NCBI RefSeq assembly: GCF_000425065.1
Contig: NZ_AULB01000025.1
Location: 62,001 to 126,000 of the forward strand
DNA from: Actinomadura rifamycini DSM 43936
GTDB lineage: Bacteria > Actinomycetota > Actinomycetes > Streptosporangiales > Streptosporangiaceae
Direction of reading: 5' to 3'
DNA: 64,000 nucleotides
Positions 23,127 to 32,407 of the stretch are shown one piece after another. The first letter of the stretch is position 1; every line of letters starts with the position of its first letter. Position numbers and translations under genes: made by a program. Below the pieces are notes generated by a model, which saw only the letters and a program-made list of their open reading frames with translations, made no database searches and was not told the origin of the DNA.

Positions 23127-25883
23127 TCAGTCGTTCTGCGTATTGGGACCGTTGGGTCCGCCGGGGCCCTCCGGGTTCTCGGGGCGGCACTCGGGGACGG
23201 TCTCCCGCCTGTTCTCCCGGTCGCACCACCAGTCCGGGTAGCCCGGCGGGGGGAGGGCGGGGTCGCAGCCGACCGGCGTGTTCCACGGAGACGTGCAGGG
23301 CTTCTTCGCTCCGCCGGTCGGCTGGCCGGTCGGGCTCTCCGTCGCCGGCGGCGATTCGCTCTGGCAGTTCTCGCCGTCCTGGCCGCCCGGCCCGTCCTGC
23401 CCGGGGCGGCAGGAGGGGGACGTCGACGTGGACGGCGACGACGACGGCGAGGGCGTCGTCAGCTCGGGCTTGGCCCAGGCGGCGACCTCACCGCCGTACA
23501 CGGCGGGCTCGAACTGCATGACCGGCTGGCCCTTGTGCGCCTGCATCATGAACGTCTTGAACAGGTCGGCGGGGACGGTACCACCGTAGACCTGGGTGTA
23601 GTTGCCGATGCCCTCCAGGGACAGCCGGTTCCTGTTCTTGTCCTCGCGCCACATGGCCACGGCCGTGGACAGTTGCGGGGTGTAGCCGACGAACCAGGCC
23701 GACCGGTGCTTGTCGGTGGTACCGGTCTTGCCGGCGACCGGGCGGTCCGGGAGGGCGGCGCGCTCACCGGTACCGCTCGTGACGACGTCCCGCATGGCGG
23801 CGGTCGCGTCGCGCGCGACGCCCTCCTCGAAGACCCGCTCGCCGTCGCCCCACGGGTTCTTCTTGACGACCTCGCCGTCCTCGTTCTTGACCGGATCGCC
23901 GTTGATCTTCTCGATCGACTTGATCACGTGCGCGGGCCGGTGGACGCCGCCGGCCGCGAACGTCGAGTACACCGACGCCATCGTGACCGAGCTGGCGTCG
24001 ATGACGCCCAGCGGCAGCGAGGTGACGGGCTCGAGCGGGGCGTCCTTCATGCCCATCTTCTTGGCCATCTGGATGACGTTCTCAAGGCCGACTTTCTGGC
24101 CGAGCTCCACGTACGACGTGTTGATCGACATCGCCGTCATCTCTTGGAGGTCGTAGACGCCGTCCTCCGCACGGTTGTCGTTCGTGAACGGCGTGCCGTT
24201 GATGACCCGCCGGTAGCTGCCGTCCATCGTGGTCTTCAGGCTGATGCCCTGGCTGAGGGCGGTCGCGAGCACGATCGGCTTGAAGGACGAACCGGGCTGC
24301 ACCTTGCCCTGGAACGAGTCGTCGAACTGCTGCTCCTCGTAGCCGGGGCCGCCGTACGCCGCGATGACGCCGCCCGTCTTCGGGTCGACCGCGCTGAGCC
24401 CGAAGTGGATCTCCTTGCCGAGGCCGTTGTCCTTCTTGATCTTCTCGACGGCCTTGGCGGTGAACTCCTGGAGCCCGTGGTCGAAGGTCGTCGTGATCTT
24501 CAGGCCCTCGGTCTCCAGGGCGGTCTCCGGGATGCCCAGCGCCTCCAGCTCGCGGACGACGCGCTCGCGCAGGTAGCCGGCCTGCTCGCCGCCCTGCACG
24601 TCGCTCCACTCCTTCTGGGTCTGCGGGAACTTCATCGCCTGGCGCTTGCTCTCCTCGAGCCAGCCCTCCTCGACCATGCCCTTCAGCACGTAGTTCCAGC
24701 GGAAGACCAGCGCTTCCTTGGCCTTCTTCTTCTCCGGGTCGGTGGGGTTGCCGTAGGTGACGAAGTAGCTCGGCTGCTGGATCATCGCGGCGAGCAGCGC
24801 GGCCTGCTCCACGGTCAGCTTGTCGACCGTCGTGTGGAAGTAGGCGCGGGCCGCGGCCTGGATGCCGTACGCCTGCCGCCCGAAGGGGACCGTGTTGAGG
24901 TAGAGCTCGAGGATCTTCTCCTTCTTCTCCTCGTTGCCCAGCCGGATGGAGATCATGATCTCCTTCAGCTTCCGGCTGACGGTCCGCTCCTGGCTGAGCC
25001 CCGCGAAGTAGTTGCGGGCGAGCTGCTGCGTGATCGTCGACGCGCCGGTGACCTCGCCGCCGGTCGCCGCCGTCACGACCGCCCGGGCGATGCCCGACGG
25101 CGAGACGCCCGGCTCCGTCCAGAACTTGCGGTCCTCGGCCGCGAGCACCGCGTTCTGCACGTGCTTCGGCACTTGATCGAGCGGGACGCTGGTCCGGTTC
25201 ATCCCGACCCGCGCCAGCACCTCGCCGTCCTTGTACTCGATCACCGAGGACTGGCGGACGGCGTCCGCCTGCGCCTCGTCGGGGATCGGCGTCTGCACGT
25301 ACACCACGACGAGGAGCGTCGCGATGGCGACGATGCCCACGGTGACGACCGAGAGGGCGACCTTCCAGGACGGGACGTACTTCCGCCAGCCGGTCTTCTC
25401 CGGCTTGTCCGACGGCTTGCCGCGCCGCCCCCCGGGACCGCCCGGGCCGCCGGGTCCGCCCGGACCGCCCTGCCGCCGCGGACCGGGACCGCCCGGCCCG
25501 CCGGGACGCCCCTGCCCACCGGGCCCGCCGGGGCCACCGGGGCCACCGGGGCCGCCCGGCCTGCCCGGACCGCCCGGGCCGCCGGGACGTCCAGGCCCGC
25601 CGGGCCCTCCCGGACCGCCGGGGCCGCGTCCCGGCGGGGGGCCGGACGGGCCGGACGGCATCGCCGCGGGCTGCCCGCGGCGCCGCCCTCCCGGGGGGCC
25701 CGCGGGACGGGCCGGACCGCCGCCGCGCCCGCCCTGGCGAGGCCCCGGCCGCGGCTGCCTGCCGGGCGGCGGGGAGCCGCCGGGGTTCCCGCGCTGACCG
25801 CCGCCGGAAGGGCCGGGGCGGGGGGCGCGCCTGCGGCCCTGGCTGTCTCCGTATTCCGGTCCGTATCGGCTTGGGTTACTCAC
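23127..25883 (-). CDS. Class A penicillin-binding protein A
   Basis: 918 residues. The cytoplasmic head is Gly/Pro-rich, with a collagen-like (GGP)n block at about 87-152. A transmembrane helix at 174-196 follows, then a GT51 transglycosylase (AAEDRKFW with Glu250; GASTITQQLARN at 280-291) and a transpeptidase with Ser532-SFK535, SIN (586-588) and KTGT (719-722). A Ser/Pro/Gly linker and a Cys-containing tail end the protein. It polymerises and cross-links peptidoglycan. GTG at 25883 is supported by GAGG and by the near-identical leader of the second PBP gene. It is a tandem paralogue of the gene at 26237. Confidence 0.95.
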   Translation of the reverse strand: MSNPSRYGPEYGDSQGRRRAPRPGPSGGGQRGNPGGSPPPGRQPRPGPRQGGRGGGPARPAGPPGGRRRGQPAAMPSGPSGPPPGRGPGGPGGPGGPGRPGGPGGPGRPGGPGGPGGPGGPGGQGRPGGPGGPGPRRQGGPGGPGGPGGPGGRRGKPSDKPEKTGWRKYVPSWKVALSVVTVGIVAIATLLVVVYVQTPIPDEAQADAVRQSSVIEYKDGEVLARVGMNRTSVPLDQVPKHVQNAVLAAEDRKFWTEPGVSPSGIARAVVTAATGGEVTGASTITQQLARNYFAGLSQERTVSRKLKEIMISIRLGNEEKKEKILELYLNTVPFGRQAYGIQAAARAYFHTTVDKLTVEQAALLAAMIQQPSYFVTYGNPTDPEKKKAKEALVFRWNYVLKGMVEEGWLEESKRQAMKFPQTQKEWSDVQGGEQAGYLRERVVRELEALGIPETALETEGLKITTTFDHGLQEFTAKAVEKIKKDNGLGKEIHFGLSAVDPKTGGVIAAYGGPGYEEQQFDDSFQGKVQPGSSFKPIVLATALSQGISLKTTMDGSYRRVINGTPFTNDNRAEDGVYDLQEMTAMSINTSYVELGQKVGLENVIQMAKKMGMKDAPLEPVTSLPLGVIDASSVTMASVYSTFAAGGVHRPAHVIKSIEKINGDPVKNEDGEVVKKNPWGDGERVFEEGVARDATAAMRDVVTSGTGERAALPDRPVAGKTGTTDKHRSAWFVGYTPQLSTAVAMWREDKNRNRLSLEGIGNYTQVYGGTVPADLFKTFMMQAHKGQPVMQFEPAVYGGEVAAWAKPELTTPSPSSSPSTSTSPSCRPGQDGPGGQDGENCQSESPPATESPTGQPTGGAKKPCTSPWNTPVGCDPALPPPGYPDWWCDRENRRETVPECRPENPEGPGGPNGPNTQND

Positions 25884-26236
25884 GCGGCCTCATCAACTGG
25901 GGTACGGCTGTGCGTCGTCAGAGGGTACTGCGCACGTGCGGACGTGGGGGCGGGAGCGGTTGCGCCCGATGCCCCTGTGGGGGTCGAACGACCTCGATCA
26001 TGCCATCCGGTACCGGTTCGTCCGGACCGTTCCGGCGCGATGCCCGATTCCCGGCCCGGCCTGCCCGGCCGCGCGGCGGCGGCGGGGGGCGCCGTGCCGC
26101 CCGCCGCCGCGGGCGGCACGGCCCGCGGCGGTACGCGAACATAATTCATGTCACACCCCGATCTGACAGGACCTCACCGGCGGGACGCCCGGCGGCGCCC
26201 GCCGCGCCGCGGGCCGCGATCACCGTCATCGCCGCC
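25884..26236 (-). promoter_or_regulatory. Gap between the tandem PBP genes: promoter and hairpin
   Basis: The 5' part repeats the leader of PBP B: the GTG codon is preceded by the same CCTCATCAAC block, and a -10-like TACCCT (minus strand, 25923-25928) sits 40 bp upstream, as TACTCT does for PBP B. Further up is a perfect 14-bp stem (26091-26104 with 26109-26122) that may end transcription of PBP B. No gene is visible in this 353 bp. Confidence 0.6.
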
Positions 26237-29200
26237 TCACTCCGGCGGTCTGCCGAACGGAAGCAGCGGCCGCACGTCCTCGAACTCGGTGTCGCGGTTC
26301 CGGCCCCCGCGCCCCCGGCACTGCTCGGCGCCGCGGTTGATCTGGCACCACCACCGCGGGGGCGGGTCGCTCGGCGGCTTGCGGATGTCGCACTCGCCGT
26401 TCGGGATCGGCGACCGGCACGGCGGCTTGTCGCCGCCCCCGCCGCCCTCGCCGCGGCACCGCGGGTCGAGGTTGCCCCACGGCTCGTCGCACCACTCCGG
26501 CTTCTCGGGCTTCTTCGGCTTCGGCGGCTTCGCCCACTTCTGCACGATCCCGCCGAACGTCGGCTCGGGGAACGCCTTGGCCTCCAGGCCCTCGGTCGCC
26601 CGCACCATGTACGCGCGCCACAGCCGCGCCGGGATCGTCCCGCCCTCGACCTCGCCGATCCCCGGCAGGACGACCGACTTCTTCTTGCCGTCCGGCCCGT
26701 TCGCGTCGCTGAACATCGTCACCGCGGTCGACACCTGCGGCACGTAGCCGACGAACCACGACGACACGTTCCGGTCCGTGGTGCCCGTCTTGCCCGCGAC
26801 GTCCCGTCCGTCCGGCAGCCGCGCCGCCGTCGCCGTGCCGCCCCGGACGACCTGCTGCATCGCGTACGTCGCGTCCGCCGCGACGCCCTTGCTGAAGATC
26901 CGCCGCGACTCGTACTTCGGCTTCAGCCGCACCGTCTCGTTGTCGGTCTGCTTCACGACCCGGATGACGTGCGGCTCGTGGTAGACGCCGCCGTTGGCGA
27001 ACGCCTGGTACCCGGCCGCCTGCTCGATCGCCCGGATGTCGTTGACGCCGAGCGCCAGGTTGATCCCGACGTGCCCCTTCAGCAGGTCGGGGGAGATGCC
27101 CGCGTCGGTCTCGGTCTCCTTCACCTCGTCGACGCCGACCTTCCCGGCGAGCTGCAGGAACGCGGTGTTGACCGAGTCCTGCAGCGCCTTCGTCAGCGTG
27201 ATCGCCGGGCCGACGTCGTGGGTGTTCGGGACGACCGTCGCGCCCGCCGTCCCCTTCGGCACCACGTTGCCGTTCGCGTCGATCGGGGTGTTCGACCGCC
27301 CCTCGACGAGGCTCTTGAGGCTGTACCCCTGCTTCAGCGCGGTCGCCAGCACGTACGGCTTCACCGCCGACCCCGCCTGCGCGGAGCCCTGCCACACGGT
27401 GTTGAACGACTGCTCCAGGTAGCCCGGCCCGCCGTAGAACGCGATGACCTCTCCGTTCTCGGTGTTGACCGACACCAGCCCGACCTGGATGTCCTTCTTC
27501 GCGAGCTTCTTCGGGTTCACCTGGGAGATGCTGTCCTCGACGGCCTTGCGCGCGTCCGCCATCCGCTTGCGGTTGAACGTCGTGTACACCCGCAGGCCCT
27601 TGGTGGTGAGCTCCTGCTCGTCGATGCCGCGCCGCCGCAGCTCCTCCTTGGCCCGCATCAGCATGTAGCCCTGCTGGCCCTCGTACAGCTGGTCGCCGGC
27701 GTTGCGCGAGAAGACCTTGGGGAAGGTCTTCTTGTACTTCTCCGCGTCCGCCGCCTTCATCTGGCCCATGCCGACGAGCCCGTTCAGCGTGTACTCGTAG
27801 CGGCCCTGCGCCCACTGCCGCCACTGCTTCTCGGCCGGGTCGCGGTTGGGGTGCTGGATGAGCCCGCCGAGCAGGGCGGCCTGGTCGGGCTTGAGCTCCC
27901 AGACGTCCTTGCCGAAGTACTCCCGGGACGCCGCCTGGATCCCGTACGTGTTCCGGCCGAGGTAGATGGTGTTCAGGTACAGCTCGAGGATCTCGTCCTT
28001 GGTGTACTTCTCCTCGAGCTTCACCGAGATGAACAGCTCTTTGAACTTCCGGCTCATCGTCCGGTTGTTGGGGTCGGAGTAGTAGTTCTTGGCGAGCTGC
28101 TGCGTGATGGTGGAACCGCCGCCGGACCCGCCGGTCAGGTTCTCCCACGCCGCCCGCGCGGTGCCCTTGACCGAGAACCCGGGGTCGGAGCGGAAGCTGC
28201 GGTTCTCCGCCGCCAGCACCGCGTTCTGCACGACCTCCGGGACCTTCTCCAGGTCGACGCTCTGCCGCTTCTTCCCGATCCGGCCGATCTCGCTGCCGTC
28301 GGTGTAGTAGAAGATCGACGCCTGGTCCTGGACGCCCTCGACCGTCGGCTCCGCGGGGGTCGGCGTGTTCGAGTACGCGACCCACACCAGCGTCACCACG
28401 CTCGCGACCCCGAGCCCGATGACCCCGGCCACCAGCTTCCACGAGGGCAGGAAGCGCCGCCAGCCGCTGTCGCGCGACCGCAGGTGGCCGAGAAGGCCCC
28501 GCTTCCCCTTCCCGGGGCCGCCGGTCCCGCCCGGCCCCCCGGGTCCGCCGGGGCCGCCCGGTCCGCCCGGCACGCCCCCGGACCCGAACCCGACCGCCTT
28601 CGCGGGCGGGTCCGTCGCCGTCGTCTGCGCTCCGCCGCCGGGCGGCGTCCCCGGCGCGCCCATCGCGGCGCCGCCGAACCCGCCCGGGGCACCGGACGCG
28701 CCCGGAGCGTTCGGAGCCCCCGGGCCGGCGGGCACGGGCGCCCCGCCCCGGAACACGTCCACGCTCGTCTCCGGGGAAGGCGCGCCCCGGTCGGCGCCCG
28801 GGACGTCCGAGCCCGAGGGCCCGGGCGCGGGGAAGCCCGCACCCGGTGCGGGACTCGCCCCGGGGGCACCCGGAACGTTCGAGGACGAAGGAGCGGGCCC
28901 GTTCGGCGCAGGCGCGCCCAAGGGGTCGCCGCCGCGGGGGACGTGCACGGTGGCATCGCCGAACCCGTCCGACGCGCTCGGGCCGGTCCCCGGCGGGCCG
29001 CTTCCGGGCCCGCCCGCGGCCGGGGCGCCTTCCGCGTTCGCGGCAGGGGACGGCGGCCCGCCCAGCGGACCGCCCAGAGGGTCGGAACCGGGAGGCACAT
29101 GGACGGTCGCGTCGCCGATCTCGGGGCCCGGACCGGAGGCCGCCGGCGCGGGGCCGCTCAGCGGACCGCCGAGGGGGTCGCCGCCCGAGGGCACGCGCAT

Positions 29201-29956
29201 CGTGGCATCGCCCAGATCGGTCCCCGGCGCGCTCCCGAAAGCGCCTGGACCGCTCAACGGACCGCCGTCCAGCGGTCCCGCGCCCAGCGGACCGCCGCCG
29301 AGGGGGTCGCCGAGGGGGTCGCTACCGGGGGAGACCCGCATGGTGGCGTCGCCCGCGTCCGCTCCCGAGGACGGGGGCGGGGGCGGGGACGGCGGCAGGG
29401 GCGGGGGCGGGGGCGGGGCGCCGAAGCCGCTCAGCGGATCCGTACCGGGAGGAAGGTTCACGGTCGCGTCGCCCAGTCCGGGGCCGGCGGCGGGCTGGTC
29501 GCCCGCGCCGAGGCCCGGGAAGCCGGCGCCCGGGGCCCCGAGGGGGTCCGACCCGGACGGAACGTGCATGGTCGCGTCGCCGAGGTCGGCGCCCGGTGCG
29601 CCGAGCCCGCCACCGGACGTCCCGGACGTTCCGGACGCGGGGCCGCCCAGGGGGCTCGACCCGGGCGGGACGTGCACGGTCGCGTCGCCGAGGTCGGCGC
29701 CGCTCCCGGCACCGGGGAAGCCGCCGGGGCCCTGCGCGCCCGGGAGGTCGAAGCCGCCGAGGGCGTCGGACGGGCCGGGGGGCGCGGGCGCGCCCGGCGG
29801 TGCGGCCGGCGGGGGCCCGAAGATCGCCGTTGCGTCGGCTGCCCCCGCGGGTTCGGCGGGGGCGGCCGGAACCTCCGGATCGCCGGGGCGGGGAAGGTGC
29901 TGCCCGCCCGGCCACTGCGACCCGGACTCCGGTCGGGGCTGGCTTGGATTACTCAC
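26237..29956 (-). CDS. Class A penicillin-binding protein B with GDAT repeats
   Basis: 1239 residues, unusually long because of a 507-residue cytoplasmic head. This head carries seven copies of GDAT[VM]x[VL] followed by PxGxDPLG, with Thr at 93, 129, 165, 205, 252, 284 and 336, a related ADATAIF at 40-46 and ETSVDVF near 396. A collagen-like block (461-481), a transmembrane helix (508-528), a GT51 domain (AENRSF with Glu584, GGGSTITQQLAKN) and a transpeptidase (Ser863-AVK866, SVN 928-930, KTG 1056-1058) follow. Both enzyme domains keep their catalytic residues. A C-terminal tail is rich in Cys, Pro and Gly. The repeats look like phosphothreonine targets. GTG start. Confidence 0.95.
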   Translation of the reverse strand: MSNPSQPRPESGSQWPGGQHLPRPGDPEVPAAPAEPAGAADATAIFGPPPAAPPGAPAPPGPSDALGGFDLPGAQGPGGFPGAGSGADLGDATVHVPPGSSPLGGPASGTSGTSGGGLGAPGADLGDATMHVPSGSDPLGAPGAGFPGLGAGDQPAAGPGLGDATVNLPPGTDPLSGFGAPPPPPPLPPSPPPPPSSGADAGDATMRVSPGSDPLGDPLGGGPLGAGPLDGGPLSGPGAFGSAPGTDLGDATMRVPSGGDPLGGPLSGPAPAASGPGPEIGDATVHVPPGSDPLGGPLGGPPSPAANAEGAPAAGGPGSGPPGTGPSASDGFGDATVHVPRGGDPLGAPAPNGPAPSSSNVPGAPGASPAPGAGFPAPGPSGSDVPGADRGAPSPETSVDVFRGGAPVPAGPGAPNAPGASGAPGGFGGAAMGAPGTPPGGGAQTTATDPPAKAVGFGSGGVPGGPGGPGGPGGPGGTGGPGKGKRGLLGHLRSRDSGWRRFLPSWKLVAGVIGLGVASVVTLVWVAYSNTPTPAEPTVEGVQDQASIFYYTDGSEIGRIGKKRQSVDLEKVPEVVQNAVLAAENRSFRSDPGFSVKGTARAAWENLTGGSGGGSTITQQLAKNYYSDPNNRTMSRKFKELFISVKLEEKYTKDEILELYLNTIYLGRNTYGIQAASREYFGKDVWELKPDQAALLGGLIQHPNRDPAEKQWRQWAQGRYEYTLNGLVGMGQMKAADAEKYKKTFPKVFSRNAGDQLYEGQQGYMLMRAKEELRRRGIDEQELTTKGLRVYTTFNRKRMADARKAVEDSISQVNPKKLAKKDIQVGLVSVNTENGEVIAFYGGPGYLEQSFNTVWQGSAQAGSAVKPYVLATALKQGYSLKSLVEGRSNTPIDANGNVVPKGTAGATVVPNTHDVGPAITLTKALQDSVNTAFLQLAGKVGVDEVKETETDAGISPDLLKGHVGINLALGVNDIRAIEQAAGYQAFANGGVYHEPHVIRVVKQTDNETVRLKPKYESRRIFSKGVAADATYAMQQVVRGGTATAARLPDGRDVAGKTGTTDRNVSSWFVGYVPQVSTAVTMFSDANGPDGKKKSVVLPGIGEVEGGTIPARLWRAYMVRATEGLEAKAFPEPTFGGIVQKWAKPPKPKKPEKPEWCDEPWGNLDPRCRGEGGGGGDKPPCRSPIPNGECDIRKPPSDPPPRWWCQINRGAEQCRGRGGRNRDTEFEDVRPLLPFGRPPE

Positions 29957-30448
29957 GCGACCTCATCAACAGGGGACAACGACTCGTGCGCCGTCCGAAG
30001 AGTACTGTGCGGGCTGGTGAGCGGGGGGAGCGCTGTGCAAGGCGGTACTCCGTTCCGGCTGGTCAACGTCCCTCACCGACGTTTCGGTCGGCGCATCCCT
30101 CCTCGATCGTCCGCGGCTCGGGGGCCCGTTGCCCGCGACCGGGGGCGTGCGACGTCGCCGGATGGCTGCCAGCGCCACTTTGACACACTTCGGCCACATA
30201 GACCCGGAATTCGCCGTATTCGCGGGCCTCTCGCACTCTTCGTAGCCGGACGGTCCGCGCGCGTGCAATAAAACGACCGTAGAACGCGCGCGTATGCGCG
30301 CGCGAGAAACCGGACGGAGGGTGGTCCGGCTCTCGTTCAGGGCGGCTTGCGATGACGCGCCCCGGTACGTATCTTTGCGAATGTATCGAGCCGATACATT
30401 CACTCGATACATCGACCTGAGACATCGGGCTCTGCGGAGGGAACCGGG
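29957..30448. promoter_or_regulatory. PBP B / padR divergent intergenic region
   Basis: The left end holds the PBP B leader with -10-like TACTCT (minus strand, 29999-30004). A 21-nt strictly alternating purine/pyrimidine run occurs at 30284-30304. The right end holds the PadR operator. I see no gene in the 492 bp; short frames here lack codon bias. Confidence 0.6.
30380..30415. promoter_or_regulatory. PadR-type operator upstream of padR-ino1
   Basis: AATGTATCG-AGC-CGATACATT (30380-30400) is a perfect 9-bp inverted repeat, followed by TCGATACATCGA at 30404-30415, itself nearly palindromic. PadR proteins bind ATGTAT-type sites, and this lies 34-69 bp before the padR start. Confidence 0.75.
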
Positions 30449-31069
30449 ATGGCGGCCAGGAAGGGCGCGGGCGTGCTGGAGCTCGCCGTGCTCGGGCTGC
30501 TGCACGAGTCCCCGATGCACGGGTACGAGCTGCGCAAGCGGCTCAACGCCCTGCTGGGCATGTTCCGGGCGTTCTCGTACGGGTCCCTCTATCCGTGCCT
30601 CAAGCAGCTCCTCGCCAGGGGACTGATCATGGAGGACCGGCCGGAGGAGCCCAACGTGCCGCTCGCCCTGCAGAGCCGCCGGTCGAAGATCGTCTACAAG
30701 CTCACCGCCGACGGGAAGGAGCGCCTCCAGCAGCTCCTGACCGAGGCCGGTCCGGCGTCCTGGGAGGACGAGGGGTTCGGCGTGCACTTCGCCTTCTTCT
30801 CGCACACCCGCGCCGACGTCCGGCTGCGGATCCTCGAAGGCCGGCGCAGCCGGCTCGAGGAGCGCCTGGAGGGGTTCCGCGCCGCGCTGGCACGGACCCG
30901 GGAACGGGTCGACTCCTACACCCTCGAGTTGCAGAACCACGGGTTGGAGTCCGTCGAGCGCGAGGTCCGGTGGCTCAACGAGCTCATCGGCCGCGAGCGG
31001 GCCGAGCAGGAAAAACTAGCCAAGTCTTCAGAAATTGATCAGGACATGCCTCGGGAGAAGGGCCGCTGA
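30449..31069 (+). CDS. PadR-family transcriptional regulator
   Basis: 206 residues. The winged helix (7-95) includes ELAVLGLLHESPMHGYELRKRLNALLG and YGSLYPCLKQLLARGLI, then KIVYKLTADGKERL as the wing. The C-terminal half is a long helical Vir_act_alpha_C domain (EGRRSRLEERLEGFRAALARTRERVDSYTLELQNHGLESVEREVRWLNELI) used in dimerisation. A CGGAGGG site precedes the ATG. It is directly followed by ino1; this pairing is common in actinomycetes, so the PadR protein probably controls inositol synthesis as well as itself. Confidence 0.95.
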   Translation: MAARKGAGVLELAVLGLLHESPMHGYELRKRLNALLGMFRAFSYGSLYPCLKQLLARGLIMEDRPEEPNVPLALQSRRSKIVYKLTADGKERLQQLLTEAGPASWEDEGFGVHFAFFSHTRADVRLRILEGRRSRLEERLEGFRAALARTRERVDSYTLELQNHGLESVEREVRWLNELIGRERAEQEKLAKSSEIDQDMPREKGR

Positions 31070-31142
31070 CCCAGCGGGCCCGTCGCCTTCGAGGTCGGGT
31101 GAAGAACACCACATGTTCCGCAACAGGAGAAGGAGCAACCGG

Positions 31143-32222
31143 ATGGGTTCGGTGCGCGTAGCCATCGTGGGTGTGGGCAACTGCGCCTCTTCGCTCGTCC
31201 AGGGTGTCGAGTTCTACAAGGACGCGGCCCCCGAGACGCGGGTTCCCGGCCTCATGCACGTCCAGTTCGGCGAGTACCACGTCGGTGACGTCGAGTTCGT
31301 GGCGGCGTTCGACGTGGACGCCAAGAAGGTCGGGATGGACCTGTCCGAGGCCATCCACGCGAGCGAGAACAACACGTACAAGTTCGCGGACGTCCCCCCG
31401 AGCGGCGTGATCGTGCAGCGCGGCCACACCCTGGACGGCCTGGGCGAGTACTACCTCGACATGGTGGAGGAGTCGGACGCGCAGCCGGTCGACGTCGTCC
31501 AGGCGCTCAAGGACGCCGAGGTCGACGTGCTCGTGTCCTACCTGCCGGTGGGCTCCGAGGAGGCCGACCGCTTCTACGCCCAGTGCGCGATCGACGCGAA
31601 CGTCGGGTTCGTCAACGCGCTGCCGGTGTTCATCGCCAGCGACCCCGAGTGGGCCGAGAAGTTCACCAAGGCCGGCGTCCCGATCGTGGGCGACGACATC
31701 AAGTCCCAGGTCGGCGCGACGATCACGCACCGCGTGATGGCCAAGCTGTTCGAGGACCGCGGGGTCGAGCTGCTGCGCACCTACCAGCTCAACTTCGGCG
31801 GCAACATGGACTTCATGAACATGCTGGAGCGCAAGCGCCTCCAGTCGAAGAAGATCTCCAAGACGCAGTCGGTCACCTCGCAGATCCCCCACGAGATGGC
31901 GAAGGCCGACGTGCACATCGGCCCGTCCGACCACGTGCCGTGGCTGGACGACCGCAAGTGGGCGTACGTCCGGCTCGAGGGCAAGTCGTTCGGCGACACC
32001 CCGCTGAACCTGGAGTACAAGCTCGAGGTGTGGGACTCCCCCAACTCCGCCGGCGTCATCATCGACGCGGTGCGCGCCGCCAAGATCGCCAAGGACCGCG
32101 GCATCGGCGGCCCGATCCTGTCGGCGAGCTCCTACTTCATGAAGTCGCCGCCGGTGCAGTACACCGACGACGAGGCGCGCGACGCCGTCGAGCAGTTCAT
32201 CGCGGGCGAGCTCGACCGCTGA
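31143..32222 (+). CDS. ino1: Inositol-3-phosphate synthase
   Basis: 359 residues, the short prokaryotic form. It converts glucose-6-phosphate to inositol-3-phosphate using NAD+, feeding phosphatidylinositol and mycothiol synthesis. VAIVGVGNCASSLVQG (about 5-20) is the Rossmann cofactor motif; QLNFGGNMDFMNML and the Lys-rich RLQSKKISKTQSV (about 235-255) form the active site; WDSPNSAGVIIDAVR is the dimer region. ATG at 31143 follows AGGAGAAGGAG; an upstream ATG at 31113 lacks a site. It has a terminator after it. Confidence 0.96.
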   Translation: MGSVRVAIVGVGNCASSLVQGVEFYKDAAPETRVPGLMHVQFGEYHVGDVEFVAAFDVDAKKVGMDLSEAIHASENNTYKFADVPPSGVIVQRGHTLDGLGEYYLDMVEESDAQPVDVVQALKDAEVDVLVSYLPVGSEEADRFYAQCAIDANVGFVNALPVFIASDPEWAEKFTKAGVPIVGDDIKSQVGATITHRVMAKLFEDRGVELLRTYQLNFGGNMDFMNMLERKRLQSKKISKTQSVTSQIPHEMAKADVHIGPSDHVPWLDDRKWAYVRLEGKSFGDTPLNLEYKLEVWDSPNSAGVIIDAVRAAKIAKDRGIGGPILSASSYFMKSPPVQYTDDEARDAVEQFIAGELDR

Positions 32223-32258
32223 CCCCGGCGGGCCGACGCCCGCCCGCGCAAGGCGTGA

Positions 32259-32297
32259 GGACGCCCCGGCAGTGCCCATGGCACCGCCGGGGCGTCC
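32259..32297 (+). terminator. Terminator after ino1
   Basis: A perfect 12-bp stem, GGACGCCCCGGC with GCCGGGGCGTCC, closes over a 15-base loop that itself contains a small GTGCC-CATG-GCAC palindrome, and is followed by TTGACTT. It is 36 bp past the ino1 stop. Confidence 0.85.
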
Positions 32298-32407
32298 TTG
32301 ACTTCTATAGAGAAAACCGTGATGTGTCGTCCTCACGTCACTCTCTGGCCCTACTGTGACACCGCCGGTGATTGCACGCTCCGGTTCCGGGTTCGAGGTG
32401 AGGCGTG

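Noticed and set aside
22809..26144. 1111-residue frame on the plus strand antisense to the GT87 and PBP A genes
   Set aside because: It is a mirror of the real genes, made possible by high GC; Arg/Leu/Asp/Val-rich with no domain, and the opposite strand has full PBP motifs.
25871..30271. 1466-residue frame on the plus strand antisense to PBP B
   Set aside because: Same cause; low-complexity Arg/Pro content, no start context, and the minus strand has intact catalytic motifs.
30063..30425. 120-residue frame on the minus strand in the padR-PBP B gap
   Set aside because: Crosses the PadR operator, no family resemblance, atypical codon use.
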